Part shown: positions 40,483 through 52,980 of the stretch, one piece after another | Position numbering within the stretch: the stretch's first letter is position 1 | How the letters are laid out: the number at the start of each line of letters is the position of its first letter | Assembly: GCA_051294375.1 (NCBI GenBank) | Contig: CM119268.1 | Span: 23,856,773 to 23,920,772 of the forward strand | Source: Paraspadella gotoi | Taxonomy: Eukaryota > Chaetognatha | DNA length: 64,000 bases | Direction: 5' to 3' | Translations under genes and position numbers: made by a program | Notes under the pieces: model-generated | What the model saw: the letters and a program-made list of their open reading frames with translations, nothing else | Database searches by the model: none | Told to the model about the DNA's origin: nothing

Positions 40483-40712
40483 NNNNNNNNNNNNNNNNNN
40501 NNNNNNNNNNNNNNNNNNNNNNNNNNNNNNNNNNNNNNNNNNNNNNNNNNNNNNNNNNNNNNNNNNNNNNNNNNNNNNNNNNNNNNNNNNNNNNNNNNNN
40601 NNNNNNNNNNNNNNNNNNNNNNNNNNNNNNNNNNNNNNNNNNNNNNNNNNNNNNNNNNNNNNNNNNNNNNNNNNNNNNNNNNNNNNNNNNNNNNNNNNNN
40701 NNNNNNNNNNNN

Positions 40713-42360
40713 CCCTTAGAGATACAGGAGATATTGAGAAAAAGAGCGGGATAGAGAGGGAGACAGAGCGAGAGAGAGACGAATCAGCCTCGGTCAACTC
40801 GAAATCCCCAAGCAAAAAAAAAAAAAAAAATTAAAATCTTTCTCGTTTTTACAACAAAAAATAAAATAAAAATTCAAATTTATTTCACATCCGCGTTTTT
40901 CGCGATTTTTTTACGTCCCTGGTCCACGAGACACGAATCACGAATCACACCTCAAGTCATTGTGAAAACTTTTTTTAAGTTTTTTTTTTTAGTTTTAAAC
41001 GTGTGCGTTTTTTTTCGTTTAATTTTTTTCAATTTTGTAACGATTGTATAAATCCTCGGTTTGACGAACGATTATTAATTATTAATCCATGATATTAGTT
41101 ATTTATTTCGGGTTTTTTATTACTTTCACGATACGATTTTTTATTTATCCGAATAGACAGAATTGCCGGAATTCGTGAAAGGTTTATCCCGATTGTGAAT
41201 CGAAAAATCGAATTAAGGATAAATTTTTTTGGGTGAAAATCGAAAAATGGAGGAAAATCTGTGAAGAAGAAGAAGAAGAAAAATTCACGAGAGGAAAAGG
41301 AATTCACCGAAGGAGGAGGAGGAGGAGGAGGAGGAGGAGGAAGACGAAAACGAGGAAGTCGCTTTCATTCTTTATATTTTGTCTTTAAAAAGAAAAAAAA
41401 TCTGTAAACTCTGTGGGAGGAAGAGGAGGGGGAGGAGGAAGAGCAAGGGGAGAATTTAAGAGGAAGAAGAAGAAGAAGAAAAGTATAGAAAAGAAATAAG
41501 AGGAGGAAGAAGAAGAAGAAGGTAGGAATTTATGAGAAAGACGATGAAGAGGAGGATAACTATGTAAGTTCAATAGGATAAAGAAGAGGAAGAGAAACGA
41601 AACGCGAAACCACAATGAGAATTTGAATCGTGTGGAGGAAGATGAGGAGAAGTATAAAAAGTGAATGGGAGGAGGAAGAGGAAGAGGTTCGGCCGGCGTG
41701 CCCAACTGGAAAGAGGAAGAAAGAGCAAAGTAAAGAAACAATAATCTTTTCTTTAAAACGAGGGGGAGACAGANNNNNNNNNNNNNNNNNNNNNNNNNNN
41801 NNNNNNNNNNNNNNNNNNNNNNNNNNNNNNNNNNNNNNNNNNNNNNNNNNNNNNNNNNNNNNNNNNNNNNNNNNNNNNNNNNNNNNNNNNNNNNNNNNNN
41901 NNNNNNNNNNNNNNNNNNNNNNNNNNNNNNNNNNNNNNNNNNNNNNNNNNNNNNNNNNNNNNNNNNGAGAGAGAGAGAGATTTAAAAGTAATCGGCTTGA
42001 GAGAGGGCAGCCGGGAGGGAAAGAAAAGTAAAGAATAGAAAAAGAAAAGAATAAAATAGAAAGTAGAAAGAATAAAGATGGTTTATGGCTTGGNNNNNNN
42101 NNNNNNNNNNNNNNNNNNNNNNNNNNNNNNNNNNNNNNNNNNNNNNNNNNNNNNNNNNNNNNNNNNNNNNNNNNNNNNNNNNNNNNNNNNNNNNNNNNNN
42201 NNNNNNNNNNNNNNNNNNNNNNNNNNNNNNNNNNNNNNNNNNNNNNNNNNNNNNNNNNNNNNNNNNNNNNNNNNNNNNNNNNNNNNNNNNNNNNNNNNNN
42301 NNNNNNNNNNNNNNNNNNNNNNNNNNNNNNNNNNNNNNNNNNNNNNNNNNNNNNNNNNNN

Positions 42361-42397
<37 letters not shown>

Positions 42398-42624
42398 GGG
42401 ACAGAGAATGAAGTATCTCCCGTCGCGTCTCTGTCTCTCTCTCGCTGCGGTTTCGCTTCATTACCGCGACTGATTAAGGGGTTATAATTTTTTTCGTTTA
42501 TCTACTCTCCGGGATGATAGAGAGAGAGAGAGACAGAGAGAAAAAAAAGAGCGAAAGAGAGAGATCGAAAGAGAAAATTAGAAAGAGAGTTGTAATCATG
42601 GCGTGGGTTTTCTTTTGTTGTTGT

Positions 42625-42660
<36 letters not shown>

Positions 42661-42670
42661 ATTTGATTTG
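40713..42670. other. AT-rich then purine-rich sequence with gaps
   Basis: 40800-41230 is AT-rich. 41260-41770 is (GGA)n/(GAA)n. N runs 41774-41966 and 42094-42360 abut (GA)n. 42620-42656 is (GA)n. No gene seen. Confidence 0.7.
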
Positions 42671-43595
42671 ATTTATTAAGCTCATAATGACAATAAAACT
42701 CATTTAAATCACAGGATCGTAAGAGAGTCATACATGAATGTTATGTACATACAATTATCTAAGAACAAAGATATCATGTTGGCAAAGAATTTCAAATATA
42801 AGAATCCTTTTGTTTTAATGTATACCAATAACTTATCGTTCATTTTAATTGACTTGAAGAAATGTCTCCAGTCAAGCAAAATATAACAATAAATAAAAAT
42901 TGAATGAGCTTTGTCAAATATACTACACCTCGGTCTCTAAATGTCAAAATACGCTTTAACCGTCAGTTGATTTTCTATTTAAAATGCGTCAGGCCCAGGT
43001 GCAACGTCAACCACCGGAAATTCTAAAATTACAATATTTTATAGTCTCAATCTCAACAAGGCGTCATTTTCTTGTCTTGTAAGATGCATTAAATACGACT
43101 TTAAAAATATTATCGACTAATTAAATATCAATCTTATATAAATAATGACTCACTACAAATGCAAACAAGAAAATAGAATAAATAATCCTTAAAAAGATAA
43201 TTAAAAAAAAAACAACTCAAATTATCTGATTAAAAAAAATTGTTCTGTAGACAAAAGAGGAACCACAAATCTTAAGAACAAAAAAATTGTCAAAACAAAA
43301 AAAAAGAATTAATGTTTTTTTTTTCCGTCGCCAAAACGTAACAAAAGATTTATATTCATCGGGGGTCACCTCGGGTAGTTCCTACTGTAAACCGGGCCTC
43401 ACTGTAGCCCGCCGACAAAAAAGAAAAAAAATAATTACAGTAGGCGCGGCAGAGTTAAGAGGCACAAAAAAACTCCTCGAATTACAGCGAGAACCGACGA
43501 ACGCTGTAAATTAGTCTTCGGAGGAAAAATGAATGATGGATGAGAAAACGGGAAATGTCGATAAGAAAATTTAGGAAAGAGTCGGTGATTTAAAA
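42671..43595. other. AT-rich sequence with a GC-richer island at 43330-43510
   Basis: The island has CTACTGTAAACC, CACTGTAGCC, TTACAGTAGG, TTACAGCG and GCTGTAAATT, i.e. repeated CTGTA/TACAG in both orientations. No reading frame or RNA family recognised. Confidence 0.4.
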
Positions 43596-43596
43596 C

Positions 43597-43642
<46 letters not shown>
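43596..43642. repeat. (CT)n microsatellite
   Basis: Pure CT run. 43643-43900 is unremarkable. Confidence 0.9.
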
Positions 43643-43646
<4 letters not shown>

Positions 43647-43902
43647 CAAGAAACGGTAATGTATAACCTACATAATTAAGGTCGGAAAGTCATCAATAAT
43701 GATTTAGTTAAACCGAGTAAATGAGTGAAGGGTTGGGGACTCGACGTAGATTTGTGGGGTTTGATGTGTGGGCATTTGTGGTGTGTGGGGTTCGAATCCG
43801 GGATCTTTGCGGTTGACTGGAGACGAGGAGAGAGAGAGAGAGTGAGAGAGGAGACGAGTCGCATTTGACTGGAGCGACAAAGTATCTGAATTAATTAGGG
43901 CA

Positions 43903-44560
43903 TCCAGATCCAGTTGGCCCTGTTTGCATATCTGATGTCTCTGTTTGTATCCGAATGTACTTGGCTTTGTTTACATATCTGAAGTATCTGATTGCATCCG
44001 AATGCACTTGGCTTTGTTTGCATATCTCATGACTCTGTTTGTATCTGGATATGGTTGGCTTGGTTTGCATATCTGATGTCTCCATTTGCATCCAGATCTA
44101 GTTTGCCTTGTTTGCATATCTGATGTCTCTGATTGCATCCAGATCCAGTTGGCTTATTTTTCTATCTAATGTTTTTGTTTGCATCCGCGTTATCTGGGCT
44201 TGTTTGCATACATGGCTACTAAAAGNNNNNNNNNNTTGGCTTTGTTTGCATATCTGATGTCTCTGATTGCATCTGAATGCACTTGGCTTTGTTTGCATAT
44301 CTGATGACTCTGTTTTTATCTGGATATGGTTGGCTTGGTTTGCATATCTGATGTCTCCATTTGTATCCAGATCTAGATGGTCTTATTTGCATATCTGATG
44401 TCTCTGATTGCATCCAGATCCAGTTGGCTTATTTTTCTATCTAATGTTTTTGTTTGCATCCGCAATATCTGGGCTTGTTTGCATACATGGCTACTAAAAG
44501 ATTACACTGACTCTACGTCTGGTTTGGCTTGTTTGCATTTTTTTACTTTTTTGGGCTTTG
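43903..44560. repeat. 47-bp minisatellite with about 280-bp higher-order repeat
   Basis: Unit ATCCGAATGCACTTGGCTTT + GTTTGCATATCTGATGTCTCTGTTTGC. A six-unit block ending GGCTTGTTTGCATACATGGC + TACTAAAAG occurs twice, at about 43957-44225 and 44236-44504, separated by 10 N. Nearly every unit holds TTTGCAT. Confidence 0.9.
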
Positions 44561-44901
44561 GTTGCATTTTTTAATTGATTAGTAAGGTTGAATATTTGAA
44601 ATAAATTAACAAAAAAAAATCTGGTAATCGATTGTGTATGACATTCGTTTGNNNNNNNNNNNNNNNNNNNNNNNNNNNNNNNNNNNNNNNNNNNNNNNNN
44701 NNNNNNNNNNNNNNNNNNNNNNNNNNNNNNNNNNNNNNNNNNNNNNNNNNNNNNNNNNNNNNNNNNNNNNNNNNNNNNNNNNNNNNNNNNNNNNNNNNNN
44801 NNNNNNNNNNNNNNNNNNNNNNNNNNNNNNNNNNNNNNNNNNNNNNNNNNNNNNNNNNNNNNNNNNNNNNNNNNNNNNNNNNNNNNNNNNNNNNNNNNNN
44901 N

Positions 44902-44934
<33 letters not shown>
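44902..44934. repeat. (CT)n at the edge of a 250-N gap
   Basis: The N run 44652-44901 ends in a CT tract; the microsatellite probably caused the gap. Confidence 0.9.
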
Positions 44935-44939
<5 letters not shown>

Positions 44940-45092
44940 CATCGGTTTCAATTTTATTTTGTCAGGAAATCATGAATGCATTTTCATGCTCTTCTTTTTC
45001 TTCTTCCTTTTTCATCACCTTTTTTCCTTTTTTTTCTTTTTTTCTTTTCACTCAATCTCCTCCTTTTTTGGTAAACCCTAAACAAAAGAGGA

Positions 45093-45370
45093 CGGCACTA
45101 TTTTATGAGAGCGTCCAATTTTAATTCCTTAATTTCTTAGCTAAATTATAAATTAATAATAAACTAATTACTTAACCTTAAATATAGTTCTCCAACTTAA
45201 TACCTAAACTTATCCCCTAACCCCTAACCATAATCCTTAACCAAATCACAAAGCTAACCCCAAACCATATTCCCTAACCTAGCCTCCATCTTTATACCTA
45301 TACTTTAATTCTAAAAACCAGTTTAATTTTAAGTTTCATCTGAAATTGGTCATTTTTAGAAAATATGGGT
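45093..45370. mobile_element. MITE-like repeat, family C
   Basis: Left GGCACTATTTTATGAGAGCG + TCCAATT and right GAAATTGGTCATTTTTAGAA + AATATGGG are imperfect inverted ends. The interior is CCTAAC/CTTAAC-rich. Confidence 0.65.
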
Positions 45371-45956
45371 GGAAAAAAAGAAAAGAAAAGAAAGAAGTTG
45401 TGGAAAGCAGAAAAATCCTTGAGAAGAAAAGAAAGAAAAAAGAAAAAAAAAGAAAAAAGAAAGAAAAAAAGAAAATCGTTTGAAAATTGGTTGAAAGAGA
45501 AGAACGTGATTGGAAATCACGGATTCGACTAAAAAAAAATCAAATAAAATTTAAAATCAAATATAAAACAAAACAAAAAAGTTTTTTTTTTTAAGTTTTA
45601 CTTTTATTTTTCCCTTTAGTTTTATCTCCGGTTTTTTTATATTATTCGAGGAAATTGAAAGAAATAAAAATTAAAATATAAAAGAAAAGGAAAAAAATTT
45701 TAAAAAAATTCAACGATTTTATTTGAGAAAGAAATAAATTGTTAGGTTTTAGGGGGATGCTTATTATAAATGAGAGAAACAATCAATAATTTACTTGGAG
45801 GCATCAATTTTACTAACCGCTCCTTAAATATATGAACCAGGAAAACTGGGCTTGAATCCAAAATGGTTTGGATGCAATTTATTATTTAAATAACCCAGTG
45901 AAATAAAAAATAATGAGTAATAACGGCTGACCTTAACCACAAATTTGATTTCTGAG

Positions 45957-45998
<42 letters not shown>

Positions 45999-46517
45999 GA
46001 GAGAGACATTCGTTATTCCTTCCACGTCTATCAGCATTACTCGCTTTTCGAAAAAAATTCCTACTTGAGAGATTAAGAGAAAATCGTGTTGGAGTAAAAA
46101 CGTGGGTTGAGATTTAGGTTGCATTTCGTTGAGGCTCTGCTGCCTTGAACATAGGCAAAGAAAAAAGTAAGGTAATATAATTATACCTAATAAAAAGTAG
46201 GATATGAGATATTAAATAAGACAAGATCGGTCCATCCTATGTGTTTCGCCGCAGTGACTTTATTTTCGCGTGAATTCCCCTCTGATCACATGACTACATG
46301 AAGAGGAAATTTATGTATAACAAACGTTTTATGGTTGATCACTACTCTGCAAGGTTTCATTTCAAACAACCAGACATTACACGAAATATGCCGCATTTAC
46401 TTTGTGATTACGTGACCGCAGTATTGTGTGGTCACGTGACTACAAAAGTATGAAACATATGTACAAAAAACTTTTAGTATTGTCTAACCAGTCAAGTATG
46501 AACTAAAACAAGGTCGG
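45371..46517. other. Intergenic sequence, AT-rich
   Basis: A/G-rich at 45370-45480, (GA)n at 45960-46006, and a GTCACGTGAC palindrome near 46432. No gene seen. An 863-N gap follows (46518-47380). Confidence 0.6.
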
Positions 46518-47380
46518 NNNNNNNNNNNNNNNNNNNNNNNNNNNNNNNNNNNNNNNNNNNNNNNNNNNNNNNNNNNNNNNNNNNNNNNNNNNNNNNNNNN
46601 NNNNNNNNNNNNNNNNNNNNNNNNNNNNNNNNNNNNNNNNNNNNNNNNNNNNNNNNNNNNNNNNNNNNNNNNNNNNNNNNNNNNNNNNNNNNNNNNNNNN
46701 NNNNNNNNNNNNNNNNNNNNNNNNNNNNNNNNNNNNNNNNNNNNNNNNNNNNNNNNNNNNNNNNNNNNNNNNNNNNNNNNNNNNNNNNNNNNNNNNNNNN
46801 NNNNNNNNNNNNNNNNNNNNNNNNNNNNNNNNNNNNNNNNNNNNNNNNNNNNNNNNNNNNNNNNNNNNNNNNNNNNNNNNNNNNNNNNNNNNNNNNNNNN
46901 NNNNNNNNNNNNNNNNNNNNNNNNNNNNNNNNNNNNNNNNNNNNNNNNNNNNNNNNNNNNNNNNNNNNNNNNNNNNNNNNNNNNNNNNNNNNNNNNNNNN
47001 NNNNNNNNNNNNNNNNNNNNNNNNNNNNNNNNNNNNNNNNNNNNNNNNNNNNNNNNNNNNNNNNNNNNNNNNNNNNNNNNNNNNNNNNNNNNNNNNNNNN
47101 NNNNNNNNNNNNNNNNNNNNNNNNNNNNNNNNNNNNNNNNNNNNNNNNNNNNNNNNNNNNNNNNNNNNNNNNNNNNNNNNNNNNNNNNNNNNNNNNNNNN
47201 NNNNNNNNNNNNNNNNNNNNNNNNNNNNNNNNNNNNNNNNNNNNNNNNNNNNNNNNNNNNNNNNNNNNNNNNNNNNNNNNNNNNNNNNNNNNNNNNNNNN
47301 NNNNNNNNNNNNNNNNNNNNNNNNNNNNNNNNNNNNNNNNNNNNNNNNNNNNNNNNNNNNNNNNNNNNNNNNNNNNNNNN

Positions 47381-47416
<36 letters not shown>

Positions 47417-48201
47417 GGAAGACGACACCAAAGAGAATTAGCGCAAATGAGCAGAACCTTTGTTGTCGTTGTTGTTGTTTTGATTTTGTTTTTATTGTTT
47501 TATTTGTTTTTATCCCCAATTTCGGTCGCAGGTGGAACTTTTTTTGATCTCAGATCACGTGATCAGTCCTATTCTCTTTTCATTGTGGTGACTCTGGGTG
47601 GTCAGTGACCACTGGTCCCTCCAAAGGTGGAACAGATGGAAGTCATTCTGGTCACCAATCGATTCACCAAACGAATCATTTTTTTCTTTAATTTTCTTTT
47701 ATTTCCAACTCAANNNNNNNNNNNNNNNNNNNNNNNNNTGAAAGCGACCTGCCTATGTCATTATCTTGTAGGAGTGACTGGAGGCCTTAGACCACCAAAG
47801 CCCTTGAAGATAAGCTTATTTATTAAATGAATTGATAATTTATATTGTTTAACCAATTTCTTGAGTTGGAAAATAAAAGAAAATTTTAAAGAAAAAACAT
47901 GATTTCGTTTGCGTGAATCGATTTGGTGACCAGACATGGACTTCCATCTGTCCACCTTTGGACGGGACCGGTGGTCACTGACCACCCAGAGTCACCGACA
48001 ATGAAAAGAGAATAGGGACTGATCACGTGATCTGAGGTTCCAAAAAAAGTTTCCACCTTGGCGGACCGAAATTTGGCGGAGATAAAAACAATAAAACAAT
48101 TAAAAACAAAATCAAAACAACAACAACGGACAACAAAGGATCTGGGCTCATTTGCGCTGAATTTCTCTTTGGTCTGTCGTCTTCGGGTTTCTCTCTCTCT
48201 C

Positions 48202-48234
<33 letters not shown>

Positions 48235-48237
48235 GGT
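47381..48237. repeat. Inverted duplication, arms about 330 bp
   Basis: 47381-47713 reappears reverse-complemented at about 47863-48237 with many small indels, including the GATCACGTGATC palindrome and GGTGGTCAGTGACCAC. The centre holds a 25-N run (47714-47738) and a family A copy. Both arms end in GA/CT tracts. Confidence 0.92.
47739..47866 (+). mobile_element. Family A copy at the centre of the inverted duplication
   Basis: TGTCATTATCTTGTAGGAGT ... GGCCTTAGACCACCAAAGCC ... TATTGTTTAACCAATTTC. Confidence 0.8.
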
Positions 48238-48261
48238 CCTTTCAAACTTTCTCCTTTATTA

Positions 48262-48360
48262 ACCTGGATTTCCTATCAATGAAGTGATATAATATTTTAA
48301 AGATTGTTTTAATTGTATGAAAAGACCACTCGGTTAAATATTAGAGTAGGGAATACTATA
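48262..48360 (-). mobile_element. Family A, second half only
   Basis: CCTATCAATGAAGTGATATA ... AAAAGACCACTCGGTTAAAT, as at 8057-8150. Confidence 0.7.
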
Positions 48361-48399
48361 AAACTAAATAACTAATAATATTTTAAAACGAATTTCGTG

Positions 48400-50020
48400 A
48401 AATACTAAATTAATTCACACTCTTCAGACTTTTTCTATTGCAGATGGAAGCGATGAATTTCTCTCTCAATGTCGGGCGATTGATTTTAGAACATCTGGTG
48501 GCAAAATGGTCTTTATACGATTTATAACGTGCATGGTCAAGTTTGGGCGAGAATGGTCCGCCCGCATGTGAAATGGTGCCCAAGAAATGTCCTTGTTTAA
48601 TTGCTTCGAGTGGTCACGGTTCCAGCTGTAACATGGCCGCCTTTAAGAGTCGATCAGAATTCAGCTTACTTTCAAATAGAGCAATTTTCAGTTTAAATTA
48701 ATATAGGAAAAGTTTTTTTTGTTTTAATTATTAATTAAGTTAGTTTTTTAGGTTTAATGATAAAGTTAGCGGTAGGAATAATGGCTTAGGGAATTGGGTT
48801 AGGGAATTTGGTTAGAGATTAGGTTAGGGGATTAAGGTTTGGGATTGAGTTAAGAATATATTAAAAGTTATATTATAAATTATATAAACTATATTACATT
48901 ATTATATTATTTTATTTTATAAAATTATATAAATCATATTATAAATTATACATAGGAAGAAACAGAAATGGAACGTTTTCGCAAAATATGTCTCCCAACT
49001 CTTTTTCTGTAGACAAAAATAAGTTTTTCTTGAGACGAAAAAAAAATTATTTATTTGTTTTAATCTGAAAAATAAAAAAAAAAATAAAAAAAAATGTTTT
49101 TGTCTTTGACTTTTTTCTCTCAAATTTCGTTCAACTTTTTTCATCTCAACTAAAAAAAAAGAAAAAAATAATCTTAATTTTTTTAAAACAAAGAAACTGA
49201 TTAATCTTATCGCTAAACTAAAAAAAAAGATTTATCAACAGCTGCACCTCTGTCTAGAAAGAATTCTTTTTTTATTTTATAACATTTCAATTTAAACTAA
49301 ATCATTACCATTAGAGGGTTTTATTTTCAGAAACAGAAAATAACGTTTAATTCAATGTGTAGAATGATAGTTATTGGAAATGAAAATTATATTACTAATT
49401 AAAAATTCTTCCCTTTTATCGTAAAATGTATAACAGTTTCACACTACATTACGTTTCAAAGTAAAAAATGTTTGGCTGTTTGCCGTTTTTATTTTTCCAT
49501 TAATACAAAATTGTAAAATAATATTATTTCGTAATTGAAATTAATAATTATGCTACCTCTGTATTAGTTTAAACGTTTTCCCTTCTTATTGTAAAATGTA
49601 AAACTGTTTACGTTACATTCAAAATTGAAAAAAAGGTTAGCCGTTTCTCTTTCCAATTAATACATAAATTGCGTGCGACGTTTCAACTAAAATTTGGTTT
49701 GATTTATATCTCCTTCCATCTTAAAGATAAATGTTCCCCCGACTTTAATTTAAGAGATTTTTTCCTTCCAATCGGCGAAAAAACAATTATCAATTTTATT
49801 TCTTCCCATAATTTTATGCCTTTTTTTAAAAAGTATATTTCGTGAGGAAGTTTCAGAATGTGTAAGGTATAATTTAATTTTTATTATCTCTTATTCTTTG
49901 TTGCCTTTTAACATATCTGATATCGTTTAATATTTAATATTCAATTAAAGAATTTACCGCTAAGTTAAATTCAATATTTCAATGTCTCTGACTCTAATAA
50001 CTTTTAAATTTCATTATTTA
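48400..50020. other. AT-rich intergenic sequence
   Basis: 48760-48850 has GGGTTAGGGAATTGGGTTAG-type repeats, the reverse of family C interiors, but I find no clear inverted ends. The rest shows nothing. Confidence 0.5.
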
Positions 50021-50023
50021 ATA

Positions 50024-50162
50024 TCTCATATTCTTAGTTGCCCTTTAATATCTCATATTCTTAGTTACCCTATAATATCTTATATTCTTAGTTGCCTTTT
50101 AATATCTCATATTCTTATTTGCCTTTTAATATCTCATATTCTTAGTTGCCTTTTAATATCTT
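50024..50162. repeat. 27-bp minisatellite, about 5 copies
   Basis: Unit TCTCATATTCTTAGTTGCCT + TTTAATA. Confidence 0.88.
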
Positions 50163-50492
50163 TCAACGCGTCGAGACCCAAAATTCTTTCTTTTTTTATC
50201 TCAATAATAAATCAGGCCGCATTTACTGATTTTCCTTTGATCTTCTATTTATTTATCATTTTTATATTTTTCTGATTCAATCATTTTTCATGACCATTTT
50301 TTTTCCTTCCATTTAAAATCAGTTAAAAATCTCTACTAGGTGTCTTTGTAATAATAACAGTAAAGCACGTCACTCGAATGAATGCTCTTTTATGGCAACT
50401 ATTTGAAGATGGCATGAGTTACCATTAAGTGCCATAAGAGACACCTCGACTAAAAGTTTTCGTCGGGAACTTATGATCCAGGATGGACATGG

Positions 50493-50495
<3 letters not shown>

Positions 50496-50534
<39 letters not shown>

Positions 50535-50582
50535 CCATCTTCTTCTCTCTCTCTATCTCTCTGTCTCCCTCCCTCCCTCTCA
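50496..50582. repeat. (CT)n-rich tract
   Basis: CT run with CCCT variants. Confidence 0.85.
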
Positions 50583-50719
50583 GCTTATTGCACTTTTTGT
50601 CTCGTGTTCCCTCTCCCCCAGGACGATGTTGAGACCAAAAGTAAAGCCATAACATTTGGTACTTAGTAAAAGCGAAAAACGCCAGCTAAGGAAAATGAGA
50701 TAGGAAAAGAGACAAGAAG

Positions 50720-52711
50720 CAGAGAGAGAAAGANNNNNNNNNNNNNNNNNNNNNNNNNNNNNNNNNNNNNNNNGAAAGAAAGAAAGAGAGAAAGAATAGG
50801 AGAGAGGAAGAAAGAGAGAGAAAGGGAGAGGAAGAGAGAGGGAGAGGGAGAGATAGAGAAATAAAGAGAGAGCGTTTTAGATAGAGAAATAGAGAGAGAG
50901 CGTTTTAGAGGGTCGACGAAAATCAGAAACTAAGTTGATTCGAATCCCAAAGAGAAACGTGACTCAAAAGAGAGAGGGAGAATGATTTTTGCTCCCCCAT
51001 CTCTCTCTATCCCCCACTTTCTCTTTCTCTCTCTCTCTCTCTCTCTNNNNNNNNNNNNNNNNNNNNNNNNNNNNNNNNNNNNNNNNNNNNNNNNNNNNNN
51101 NNNNNNNNNNNNNNNNNNNNNNNNNNNNNNNNNNNNNNNNNNNNNNNNNNNNNNNNNNNNNNNNNNNNNNNNNNNNNNNNNNNNNNNNNNNNNNNNNNNN
51201 NNNNNNNNNNNNNNNNNNNNNNNNNNNNNNNNNNNNNNNNNNNNNNNNNNNNNNNNNNTTCTTTTTTCTTTTTTATTTATTTCTTGCTTTATTTCTTTAT
51301 ATCTTTCTTTCTTTCTCTTTTTATATCTTTTTGTCTTTATTTATTTCTTTCTTTCTTTCTCTCTTTCTTTTTTTTTTCTTTCCATTTCCAGCCAACTGTC
51401 ATGCTTTATCCTGATCGGCACCGATGCATTTGTTATAATCTCCTGAATGTCGTTTAACGGATACTCAACCAAATTTAACTTGTAACCAAAAATCAATTGA
51501 TTTTCTGTTAATCGTTTTTATTCTAATTTTAAAACTGTTCGAATTAAACGAGAAATCTACTTTTTTCGGTTTCTTGAAAAATCTCAATTTAAGTCGTTTA
51601 AAGTCGGCGAAGTCATGCACTCGCTCTCTATCTCACTCTCTCTTTTTTTACTCTCTTTGTCTTTATCTTTGTTTGTACTTTTCTCTTTTAATGGTTAAGT
51701 CAAAAAAAGGTGAAAAAAATCTAAATCTTAGCTAATCACAATTATAAGTTTGTATTTAATTTTTTTTCATTTTAAATATAATAATTTATCTAATTTATTA
51801 ATTAATTTATTTATCTAATTTATTTAATTTGTTATTAAAGTTGGAGCGGACCTTTTCTTCTCTTACTTAACATCTCTTACCTCTTTTCTTTTCTTTTCTT
51901 TTCTTTTCTTTTCTTTTCCCTCTCCGTCCTATCTTCTCTGTCTCTACCCAACTCTCGTATTCTCTTTCTTCTCTTCTCTCTTTCTCCACTTTTTCTCTCT
52001 CTCTATCTCTTTCCCCACTCACTCTCTATCTCTTCTCGTCTCTCTCTCTCTATCTCTTTCCCCACTCACTCTCNNNNNNNNNNNNNNNNNNNNNNNNNNN
52101 NNNNNNNNNNNNNNNNNNNNNNNNNNNNNNNNNNNNNNNNNNNNNNNNNNNNNNNNNNNNNNNNNNNNNNNNNNNNNNNNNNNNNNNNNNNNNNNNNNNN
52201 NNNNNNNNNNNNNNNNNNNNNNNNNNNNNNNNNNNNNNNNNNNNNNNNNNNNNNNNNNNNNNNNNNNNNNNNNNNNNNNNNNNNNNNNNNNNNNNNNNNN
52301 NNNNNNNNNNNNNNNNNNNNNNNNNNNNNNNNNNNNNNNNNNNNNNNNNNNNNNNNNNNNNNNNNNNNNNNNNNNNNNNNNNNNNNNNNNNNNNNNNNNN
52401 NNNNNNNNNNNNNNNNNNNNNNNNNNNNNNNNNNNNNNNNNNNNNNNNNNNNNNNNNNNNNNNNNNNNNCCTTGGTTTTCTTTTTCTCAGTATCTCTCTC
52501 TCTCTTCCTCTCTCTCTCTCTCTGAGTCGTTCTCTTCTCTCTCCTCTCTCCCCTCTCTCCTCTCTCTTCTCCTCTGCCTCATGTTCATAGTTTTGGAGGC
52601 GAATTAAAAAACTCGCTGATGGCTTAAATCTTGTCGACGAAGCTAATTAGAGTCTGACTGCGAAAAATGGGGGAGAGGGAGAAGATAAGAGTAAATGAAA
52701 AAAAAAACCAG

Positions 52712-52761
<50 letters not shown>

Positions 52762-52865
52762 AGAAGTCATTTTCGGCGTCGCGGATTGACTACTCACATT
52801 TGGTTCCGAAAGCAGATGCGACCACACGAAGGGGAAGGGAGACAGAGAACGAGAGAGATAGAGAG
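50720..52865. repeat. GA/CT and TTTC microsatellite cluster with three gaps
   Basis: GA-rich 50720-50880, (CT)n then N 51047-51258, (TTTC)n 51258-51380 and 51890-51918, CT-rich 51930-52073, N 52074-52469, CT-rich 52490-52575, GA-rich 52710-52760. 51400-51880 is AT-rich with nothing recognised. Confidence 0.8.
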
Positions 52866-52980
52866 TGAGATGGAAGAGAGAGAGAGAGGTTTTGGTCAGA
52901 ATCTAAAAAAGTCGGGCGAAGAATTTGTCTCAGACTCAAATCGATAAAATTAAAAATTGGACAAAATTTGGAAATATTAT

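Noticed and set aside
43903-44560. Repeat-coded protein (DMQTKP-type periodic frames)
   Set aside because: The frame is a by-product of the 47-bp array: 47 is not a multiple of three, so the periodic peptides drift, and there is no start or splice context.
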